10,264 nucleotides of DNA from an uncultured Bacteroidales bacterium (GTDB lineage Bacteria > Bacteroidota > Bacteroidia > Bacteroidales > UBA932): NCBI GenBank assembly GCA_946999645.1, contig CAMQDS010000023.1, positions 1-10,264 on the forward strand, given 5' to 3'. The notes beneath the pieces are model-generated. The model saw only the letters and a program-made list of their open reading frames with translations. It made no database searches and was not told the origin of the DNA. The position numbers and the translations under genes were made by a program. This document shows positions 1 through 6,526 of this stretch, piece after piece. The first letter of the stretch is position 1; each line of letters starts with the position of its first letter.

Positions 1-61
1 ATGGCCTACACTCATAAATTTATTCTTTACTATTTACTTTATTTATAAAATTTTTTAGTTC

Positions 62-2725
62 CTATTCATATTTAAATTTAGGTCCATAAGTCCATCTATA
101 GAATTCTTTATCACTTTTACTCCATGCATCAAGAGCACTATGTATAGTATTATATTGATTACTACCTATTACAGCAGGAGTTTCAAGATTACCGACTTTA
201 TCCACAGAAATGATATTCGTGTAATCAGTATATTTTGACTTCTCGGAAATAACATAAGGACAGGAATTTTTGAGATAATATGCATTACCTATTTTACTTT
301 GTTGAACCACATTGAATCCTATTATTGCCCCACACGACGCAGATTCCGCCATTTCTCCTGATTTCGGACCAACCTTTCCCGAATTGTAGACATTTGTAAT
401 ATAAGCATTTGCACCATGATTAAGATAGCCTGCAATGCCACCTGCATTCGGAGTAATATCAGAGGCATCTGCATATTCCACATTTCCAGTATTATAACAG
501 TTCTTGATCATAACACCTTGTTGTTTAGTGTTATGAATCATACCTCCAAAAATTCCTCCTATATTAACTTCTGTTTTATCACCTATTCCAGTTCCTGTTA
601 TCTTAGCATGATTTTCACAGTTATATATATTCATACGACTCCAGTCGGAATATCTGTCTTCAGATCCTATAATTCCACCTACTAATTTAACACCACTAAC
701 CTCTCCTCTTTCTTTATTAGCACATTTATCAACTGTAATATTGGCAACGTTATTCATTACATAGGCATGACCTAATATACCTCCAACGGACTGTCCTTTG
801 TAAGAAACAATTTCACCTTCATTATAACATTTACTGATAACTATTTTTGCTGATTTATGATATGACTGTGCAATTCCGATTATTCCACCAGAATAATTTT
901 TCTGAACAGTTATTTTTCCTGTATTAGTACAACCATTTATACTGCTATGGGTTATAATCCAACCGGTTATACCTCCCCCTGCCTCATCAGAGACTTGCAC
1001 ATTTCCAGAATTAGTACATGATTCTATAGATCCCCAATATGATGCACCTACTATACCTCCAGTTTTATTTACACCTTCAATAGTACCTGAATTATCACAA
1101 TGTATATGCTTGGATCCTCCATAAGAATAACCTGAAATGCCTGCCGCCCCACCTAAATAATCAGCACTCCACCTTTTTCCTTTCAGCTTACCAAAATCAC
1201 CAGCTTTTTTAAAAGCAAATATTTTCCCTGTATTTACACATTTCGTTAATTCTGAACTATATGTGTTTCCTGAAATACCTCCTACACACTGAGTTCCCTC
1301 AACATATCCGACATTAGAGGTATTTCTTATTTTTGTATAGTTAACAGAACCTGCAAGCCCACCTACATAGCGACCATGTCCCTTTACCGTCCCTTTATTA
1401 ACACATCTCTCTATGTCAATAACTTTTATCTTTTTAGGACTTGATGTATATGCTATAAGACCTCCTACATATCCAAAACCTTCAACATTCGCAGAAGACA
1501 TACAATCCGAAATTTTAACTGAAGAAGATGCATTTAAAAATCCGATAAGACTTCCGACATAATCATAATTTGATTTTACATGACCTTCTATATTTACATT
1601 GTGGATATTGGATCCATCGCTAACATTGGCAAACAAAGCCATGGCATCTTTGCCTGTTTGATTTAAATCTACAGTTATAGTTTTATTTCCACCATCAAAG
1701 TTACCACGAAATGCAATTCCTTTTTGAGTACTCACATTGTATAAACCTATAGGTATTGTTACAGTTTTAATATTATCAGTCAACTTAATATACTGTCCTT
1801 CCATTGTATTTCCATCATTAACGTAATATGTAAATGCCAACATTTCAAAAAAATTTGAAATCAACCATGGATTATTAGAACTGCCATCTCCTTTCAAAGA
1901 TTTTAATGAATAACCTATATTACCTAAATCATAAAATTCATTTATTGCAAGTGTCTTTGTGGTAGACGTTGATTTACTTTCATAGGCATTATGTAAATCT
2001 ATAGTAATAGCTGACATAGAAAAACCAGCATTATATACACCGGGAACTACTGTTGCATAAAAATTTCCGGAAAGTCCATCTGTTTTTACAATAATATCAT
2101 TAAAGAGGTCAGTAGAAACAATATTCGGTATATCATTAGTCATATCCACCGTAAAATACCCTGCAGGCTTATTACCTGCGCCAATTATTGATACTGCTTT
2201 CACAGGCTTTGCATCTTCAGGTATTCTGAATTTCAAAACTGATGTTACATTTTTCATTTTTACATACCTATCCTCTGCTACGGCAACGGCTATATTTGAA
2301 CTTGCAAAAGTACCATCTTGTATGTGCGGAATTTCAATCTTTATTTTCCCAGATGCATCTATACCTCTTGAAACACTCAAAGGATAAACGATGTAAAGTT
2401 TTCCTTTTAAATCAGTATTAAATTCACAATATTTCTTCCCATCATATTCGGAAGATACAGTGAGAGTATCAGAATTTATACCATTACTAACCCATATTTT
2501 ATCACCTACTTTCCAAACTGTCTTTCCATATCTTGTAATACTAGTTTTCGTAGTAATATTATTTGAACCTGCTTCATTATTCTCAAAAGAACATATAAGT
2601 ATCCTTTTTTCAGTTTTAACAGTATCAGTTAACTTTTCTCTTATACATCCTGAAGTTGATAGAACTATAATAGTAATGATGTATACGATATTAATATTTT
2701 TCATAATCTTGTTTTTCATTAGCAT
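62..2725 (-). CDS. Fimbrillin-like lipoprotein with about 13 GLUG repeats
   Basis: An 887-residue predicted surface lipoprotein, the largest complete gene here. Start: ATG at 2725 overlaps the upstream stop as TAATG, suggesting translational coupling. ATGs at 2719 and 2704 are also possible; TTG at 2740 and ATG at 2734 are less likely. The N-terminus has basic residues, then IVYIITIIVLSTSGC. Cys27 is the probable lipidated residue, though the lipobox (TSGC) is not canonical. Residues about 40-270 resemble a fimbrillin-like (Mfa/FimA-type) domain: TKTSITRYG, VWKVGDKIWV at 70-79, LYIVYPLS, NVTSVLKFRI. A linker at 279-319 (GDGSSNNPWLIS ... GQYIKLTDNI) is the usual lead-in to GLUG arrays. GLUG-type motifs (consensus xGGIxG) run from about 390 to 806, each paired with a C-x-N-x-G strand. 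The tail, ending in YRWTYGPKFKYE, closes the solenoid. Adhesion or surface display is the likely role; glycan binding is possible but not shown. Confidence 0.9.
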   Translation of the reverse strand: MLMKNKIMKNINIVYIITIIVLSTSGCIREKLTDTVKTEKRILICSFENNEAGSNNITTKTSITRYGKTVWKVGDKIWVSNGINSDTLTVSSEYDGKKYCEFNTDLKGKLYIVYPLSVSRGIDASGKIKIEIPHIQDGTFASSNIAVAVAEDRYVKMKNVTSVLKFRIPEDAKPVKAVSIIGAGNKPAGYFTVDMTNDIPNIVSTDLFNDIIVKTDGLSGNFYATVVPGVYNAGFSMSAITIDLHNAYESKSTSTTKTLAINEFYDLGNIGYSLKSLKGDGSSNNPWLISNFFEMLAFTYYVNDGNTMEGQYIKLTDNIKTVTIPIGLYNVSTQKGIAFRGNFDGGNKTITVDLNQTGKDAMALFANVSDGSNIHNVNIEGHVKSNYDYVGSLIGFLNASSSVKISDCMSSANVEGFGYVGGLIAYTSSPKKIKVIDIERCVNKGTVKGHGRYVGGLAGSVNYTKIRNTSNVGYVEGTQCVGGISGNTYSSELTKCVNTGKIFAFKKAGDFGKLKGKRWSADYLGGAAGISGYSYGGSKHIHCDNSGTIEGVNKTGGIVGASYWGSIESCTNSGNVQVSDEAGGGITGWIITHSSINGCTNTGKITVQKNYSGGIIGIAQSYHKSAKIVISKCYNEGEIVSYKGQSVGGILGHAYVMNNVANITVDKCANKERGEVSGVKLVGGIIGSEDRYSDWSRMNIYNCENHAKITGTGIGDKTEVNIGGIFGGMIHNTKQQGVMIKNCYNTGNVEYADASDITPNAGGIAGYLNHGANAYITNVYNSGKVGPKSGEMAESASCGAIIGFNVVQQSKIGNAYYLKNSCPYVISEKSKYTDYTNIISVDKVGNLETPAVIGSNQYNTIHSALDAWSKSDKEFYRWTYGPKFKYE
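308..1558 (-). repeat. GLUG repeat array within the fimbrillin-like lipoprotein gene (protein-level repeat)
   Basis: Thirteen GLUG-like motifs are readable in order: VGSLIG, VGGLIA, VGGLAG, VGGISG, LGGAAG, TGGIVG, GGGITG, SGGIIG, VGGILG, VGGIIG, IGGIFG, AGGIAG and CGAIIG. Between them lie twelve strands of the form I-x-x-C-x-N-x-G-x-V/I, ten of which keep the Cys. Spacing between successive Cys positions runs from 27 to 47 residues, so the array is degenerate and not a recent tandem DNA duplication. The motif is expected to build a right-handed beta-solenoid rod. The longest spacing, between the fourth and fifth motifs, carries a lysine-rich insertion (FKKAGDFGKLKGKRW). Confidence 0.85.
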
Positions 2726-3996
2726 TAATTCCATTCCCAATCGATTTTGTTATAATCTTCAGTGGAACCCGAATTATCTTTTTGAACTTTTTCTTCGCTT
2801 TCCTTAACATTTAAACTCAAGATTTGCCATTTTCCTGCATCACTTATAGCATCACTCATATATCTGAATGCTATTTGAATTGTAGCATCATTATATTGCT
2901 TTAGATTTATTTCTTCTGATTGGATTAAACTACTTGAAAGTTTGTCCGGATAAGAAAAGTCCATAGACACTTTTTTCCATTCTCCTCCTTCTTTTCTGAT
3001 AAACAAGCTTGTCTGTTTTTTTGCAACTTCTAAACTCTTGAAGAAATTTACTATATGGGTAAACACCAATACAGGATTTTTAGCCTTAGATAGTTTTATT
3101 TTTGGTGAAAACAGCCAACTCTCTGTTTCATACATATTTGGATAATGATACGCACTTGCTGCCATGCCCTCAATGAGCGAATTACGCCAAATTGCATCAA
3201 AGGCCAAAGGAAACTTCTTATTATTTATTATAAATGCACCTTGTCCTTTTCTAAAATCTATGGAGTAAGGAAACATTTTCGTCTCTACCTCGTCGGCATT
3301 TTTTTCCCTATATGTTAGAACTTTTACAAGAAAGGCATAAGCAATACTTGGTTTATTATCAAGAATTGTACGATATCCAGTTATAATTACAGTATCCCTT
3401 TCTTTTACAAGTAAAGAATTGAACTCACCTGATATTTCTTTCCCATATTCTTGCTCTTTAGAAGAAAGACCATTTACTGTCATAATGCCTGTCGCATCTT
3501 TAAAATCGAAAATGCCTTTTTTATGATCCCTAATCTTACTTATAACACCTTCCAATTTATATCTCTGATACTTATACCCCCCATTTTTAGTAACATTTCC
3601 TATTGTTGATGTTACTACTTCAGGAATAAATGGATTTTGCAATATTACAAAATCAGTTGTTAACTTTCTGTCTGAACTAATGAACCTTAAATCCGCCTTT
3701 CTTTCTATACTCTTATTTGAGAATACTTTTATTGTTATCACTTGAGGAGATTTAGAAGCGACACCATGTTCAGGAAATATTTTCACCCATTGTCTAATTG
3801 CAGGTATATAGCCATCAAGTACCCAAGGAACAGTAGACAAAAGCTTTATGGTTTGTTCACTACCATTACTATCAAATACTATTTCTGATTTATTTAAGTT
3901 TATTGCAGGTTCTCCATAATCAGAATCCTTTGGCGAACAAGAAACTAAAAATATAATTACACTTATACTCAGTAATAAGATTAATTTTCTATCCAT
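2725..3996 (-). CDS. BACON / OB-fold-like / choice-of-anchor-J lipoprotein
   Basis: A 423-residue lipoprotein. The frame can be extended upstream to 4086, but that would overlap the preceding gene by 53 nt and bury the signal peptide. The ATG at 3996 gives MDRKLILLLSISVIIFLVSC with lipobox Cys20, so it is preferred. Residues about 31-122 look like a BACON domain: INLNKSEIVFDSNG, a Trp-Val pair (PWVL) and an ending in FVILQNP. Residues about 125-227 resemble the small OB-fold domain of Bacteroidota surface proteins: YKLEGVISKI, GIFDFKDATGIMTVNGL and RDTVIITGYRT. Residues about 242-398 resemble a choice-of-anchor-J, jelly-roll-like domain: SIDFRKGQGAFIINN, GMAASAY, ESWLFSPKIKLS and PVLVFTHIV. 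The last 24 residues are polar and probably disordered. It lies 37 nt after the DUF4998 gene and shares one base with the next start. BACON domains are often linked to carbohydrate or mucin interaction, but no direct activity can be claimed. Confidence 0.85.
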   Translation of the reverse strand: MDRKLILLLSISVIIFLVSCSPKDSDYGEPAINLNKSEIVFDSNGSEQTIKLLSTVPWVLDGYIPAIRQWVKIFPEHGVASKSPQVITIKVFSNKSIERKADLRFISSDRKLTTDFVILQNPFIPEVVTSTIGNVTKNGGYKYQRYKLEGVISKIRDHKKGIFDFKDATGIMTVNGLSSKEQEYGKEISGEFNSLLVKERDTVIITGYRTILDNKPSIAYAFLVKVLTYREKNADEVETKMFPYSIDFRKGQGAFIINNKKFPLAFDAIWRNSLIEGMAASAYHYPNMYETESWLFSPKIKLSKAKNPVLVFTHIVNFFKSLEVAKKQTSLFIRKEGGEWKKVSMDFSYPDKLSSSLIQSEEINLKQYNDATIQIAFRYMSDAISDAGKWQILSLNVKESEEKVQKDNSGSTEDYNKIDWEWN

Positions 3997-3997
3997 A

Positions 3998-4015
3998 ACA
4001 TAAAAACGTTTATGT
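3998..4015. repeat. Short inverted repeat in the widest gap of the operon
   Basis: A perfect 7-bp inverted repeat, ACATAAA and TTTATGT, is separated by 4 nt. It lies between the DUF4998 stop and the ATG at 3996, ending one base before that ATG on the transcribed strand. The stem is nearly all A/T and has no T-tract after it, so it is not a rho-independent terminator. It could fold weakly in the mRNA at the translation start, form part of a processing site, or be chance in AT-rich DNA. Confidence 0.35.
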
Positions 4016-4033
4016 AATAAAGATTGCCGTATA

Positions 4034-5212
4034 TTAATCAGCCAAAGAAGGTATATATCCATAAGGGATAAGTTCCCATAAATCAATGTACCCTTCCTTA
4101 TTCCAAGAATCTGTAAATACTATAGATAAATACTTTCCAACTCCTCCTTTAGAAACATTGAAAGACTGAACAGAGGATTTAGGAGAAAGAATATTACTGA
4201 TAAATGGAATACCAAAAGTTTGTCTAAAATTCTTTTCATCCGGATCATATGGCGTATTTCCTATATATACTATAAAATTTTTAATATACCGGAGAGACTC
4301 CGAATCTGGATTTGTACAGAATTCAAAACTAGTAAATGCAAATTCATTGCCTATAGTTTGTTGAGTATCAATCGATAATATTTTTGGAAATTCAGCTTTA
4401 TTAATTTCAAGTTTTGAACTATGATATCTGCAACCAGACAATTTTTTTCCATCAAAAATTTTATCAGGTATATTGTCAGCAAAAACTTGTCCATTTGTTG
4501 CTGATACTGCCCACCTGAGACAATTTAAACGAAAAGAAATTCCATCAATAGACTTTATAGGTTTTCTCCATACTGTATCTTTACCTGATTTGGGACAGAA
4601 TGAAGATGAATATTCAAACCTTTTTCCTTTCATAGGCCGATAAAAAGATATCCTGTTTTCCCCCTTTTTTAATTGCTTATCACAATATACCCATTGACCT
4701 TCAGAATTAATGTATCGAAACCTAGTTGCAACCATTTCATCTGTACTTTTAGACATAATTACAATAGCAGAATCCTCTTTCATTTTGGCTGATATAACAG
4801 TTCTTTCAGACCTTGAAGACATCCACCCTTCCCCATATGGTGATACAATAATTTCTGCAGAAAGAGACTTATTTCCTGCTTGATCGTAATTTACGACATC
4901 AAATGTATAGGAGCGATCATCAAGATTATTCACATTAATACTGATATGTCCATCAGGATAATTTGAATAATCTACAAGTGTAGAATCTGCATAATTATCC
5001 CAAAATAATTTAGCTGTCTTTACTGCTGGATCCATTGGTTTAGACCATTTTACAGTTACATTCTTATATCCAGACTCGCAAGACAAATTTATCGCTTTTG
5101 CAGGATAATCATAGCCCCCGGCTACTACATATTTTTTATATACACTGTCTTGTTTATCGCAAGAACATATAATTACTGTAGTAATTAAAATATATAACAC
5201 TGTTTTTTTCAT
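4034..5212 (-). CDS. DUF4998 lipoprotein with C-terminal F5/8-type (discoidin-like) domain
   Basis: A 392-residue lipoprotein. The signal peptide ends at Cys18 (IICSC). The mature N-terminus, YKKYVVAGGYDYPAKA at 25-40, matches the usual opening of DUF4998 proteins. It is followed by an FN3-like segment with VTVKWSKPMDPAVKTAKLFW at 52-71 and YTFDVVNYDQAGNKS at 102-116. A second beta-rich segment spans roughly 125-215. The C-terminal 160 residues look like a galactose-binding-like domain: KIFDGK at 251-256, FPKILSIDTQ at 275-284, YLSIVFTDSW at 361-370 and LWELIPYG at 378-385. This resembles the end of the protein encoded just upstream, so both may bind glycans with a similar module. It starts 8 nt after the upstream stop and is clearly in the same operon. 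No enzyme motifs are visible. Binding of carbohydrate is inferred from fold and neighbourhood. Confidence 0.88.
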   Translation of the reverse strand: MKKTVLYILITTVIICSCDKQDSVYKKYVVAGGYDYPAKAINLSCESGYKNVTVKWSKPMDPAVKTAKLFWDNYADSTLVDYSNYPDGHISINVNNLDDRSYTFDVVNYDQAGNKSLSAEIIVSPYGEGWMSSRSERTVISAKMKEDSAIVIMSKSTDEMVATRFRYINSEGQWVYCDKQLKKGENRISFYRPMKGKRFEYSSSFCPKSGKDTVWRKPIKSIDGISFRLNCLRWAVSATNGQVFADNIPDKIFDGKKLSGCRYHSSKLEINKAEFPKILSIDTQQTIGNEFAFTSFEFCTNPDSESLRYIKNFIVYIGNTPYDPDEKNFRQTFGIPFISNILSPKSSVQSFNVSKGGVGKYLSIVFTDSWNKEGYIDLWELIPYGYIPSLAD

Positions 5213-5220
5213 AGTTACAA

Positions 5221-6510
5221 TTATTTAATAATCCGTCCCCATGGAATTATTTCACCTAACTGAATATCAGAAGCTTCAGTAGCATCAGGAATTAAAAAAG
5301 TTTCAAAAGTATCAACAAATACTATACGCAAATACCTGATTTCATCAAAGGCATGAGGAAATTTATCAGAATCAAGTTCAAAATCATTTCCTTTATTGAA
5401 GTATTCATAATCTTCTGTAGTAAGTTCACCCAAAGAACCATCTTCTTTATAACCAGACGGCTTGAACTGTGTAAATTTACCAAGGCAAAACCAAGTGTCA
5501 TCAAAACCGTGTTCCCCCAATCCTGATTTTCCTGAAGGCTTTTTACTTCCCCAAAATTCAAAATCTCTCGGATGAGCATCCCTCCATATATTGTAGTTAA
5601 TACGAGGTAAAGTAGAAATACGACTTAGTTCAACCATACAGCCCATATCAATTGTGAGCCAACAAGGTATAGGACACTTTCCGATAGCTAAGAAATGAGG
5701 AGAATAACTGCTTCCAGATCCATCCCAAAGTCCTTTTACTGGATAAGCAGGACGTTCTTCTGATATTGAAAAGCAATTATCATCCCCTGGGTTAAAATAT
5801 GCAAATTTATCTTTTGGTATCTGTATTTCTTTGAGTGGTGTCAACACTGACTTTATTGTATCGGATATATTTCCCCACCTATCTCTTAGATATACTCCAT
5901 AAACAGCACTAACAGGTTCCAGCCCTCTTCTAGTAAGAAATATGTTATTACTTTCTGTAAATAATGTTGTAACCTCCTTCCATTTTAGCATACTTACAGG
6001 CTTTCCAGCATTGCTTACATCAGCATCACGTAATAAGCATACGGCAAGACTTGATTTCATAGTATTGCCTGTAATTTTCACTTTAATTCCTCCAGCTGAA
6101 GCTATGAGTTCAGGCTTTACAACTCTGATAGCAGGAGGCAATGGATGAAACTTTACCTCTATAGGTTTAGACTTAATTCCATTTACATTGAATGAAGAAA
6201 CTTTTATAGTATGCTCTTCTGTATCAGAATATCCCTCTACACGTAAACTATCAATGTATCTTGATATACGTGTATTCACTTCTACTCCTTTCCTATAATA
6301 TGTTGCAACAACACCCTTAATATACTTATCATCAGGAATTTTAATCCAAATAACGGCTCCACCGCCTATACATTTCACTGCAGTAACCTCTACTTTTTCT
6401 GGTACTGGCATATTTTTATTAATCTGATCTATACGACCATAAGTACCATTCCAGGAATTACATGCCGATAGAATTAAAAGGACTAAATAAAATAGTAATA
6501 TTTTTCTCAT
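5221..6510 (-). CDS. DUF4959-DUF5126-DUF5000 lipoprotein, putative surface glycan-binding protein
   Basis: A 429-residue lipoprotein with the three-part layout common directly after susCD in Bacteroidota loci. The signal peptide ends at Cys17 (LSAC). Residues about 18-122 fit DUF4959, an Ig/FN3-like fold; note the segment DTEEHTIKVSSFNVNG near 96-111. Residues about 123-225 fit DUF5126. Residues about 248-427 fit DUF5000, a discoidin-like (F5/8 type C) galactose-binding fold, with GLWDG at 260-264, CWLTIDMG at 283-290, YLRIVFVDTF at 393-402 and EIIPWG at 420-425. Start: the longer frame begins with TTG at 6516, but the ATG at 6510 gives a normal MRKILLF signal peptide and is preferred. The gene sits 16 nt after the susD stop and 8 nt before the next start. 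The role as an accessory surface binding protein is inferred from position and fold. No catalytic motif is seen. Domain calls rest on pattern recognition, not on a profile search. Confidence 0.9.
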   Translation of the reverse strand: MRKILLFYLVLLILSACNSWNGTYGRIDQINKNMPVPEKVEVTAVKCIGGGAVIWIKIPDDKYIKGVVATYYRKGVEVNTRISRYIDSLRVEGYSDTEEHTIKVSSFNVNGIKSKPIEVKFHPLPPAIRVVKPELIASAGGIKVKITGNTMKSSLAVCLLRDADVSNAGKPVSMLKWKEVTTLFTESNNIFLTRRGLEPVSAVYGVYLRDRWGNISDTIKSVLTPLKEIQIPKDKFAYFNPGDDNCFSISEERPAYPVKGLWDGSGSSYSPHFLAIGKCPIPCWLTIDMGCMVELSRISTLPRINYNIWRDAHPRDFEFWGSKKPSGKSGLGEHGFDDTWFCLGKFTQFKPSGYKEDGSLGELTTEDYEYFNKGNDFELDSDKFPHAFDEIRYLRIVFVDTFETFLIPDATEASDIQLGEIIPWGRIIK

Positions 6511-6526
6511 ATTCAACTTAGTTATA

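Noticed and set aside
1..61. Possible next gene or terminator at the left edge
   Set aside because: A minus-strand ATG at position 15 gives only five codons before the window ends. The AT-rich stretch between it and the GLUG stop shows no G/C-stemmed hairpin with a T-tract and no clear Bacteroidota -7 element.
308..1558. DNA-level tandem repeats or a CRISPR array
   Set aside because: The regularity is at the protein level (GLUG motifs) with unequal spacing and diverged DNA; there are no identical direct repeats with uniform spacers.
2460..2807. Plus-strand 115-codon frame, rich in hydrophobic residues, antisense to the junction of the last two genes
   Set aside because: Hydrophobic antisense frames are common opposite AT-rich coding DNA. 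It spans two well-supported genes and resembles no known family.
3997..4086. Upstream extension of the BACON-lipoprotein frame to 4086
   Set aside because: It would overlap the DUF4998 gene by 53 nt and place 30 extra residues before an obvious lipoprotein signal peptide. The ATG at 3996 is the better start.
5322..5579. Minus-strand 85-codon frame inside the DUF5000 region
   Set aside because: It is in another frame of a well-supported gene, has no recognisable domain, and shows no separate start context.
6511..6516. TTG start two codons upstream of the DUF4959 protein
   Set aside because: The first codon is TTG, whereas the ATG at 6510 gives a complete signal peptide beginning MRKILL with adequate spacing from the susD stop.
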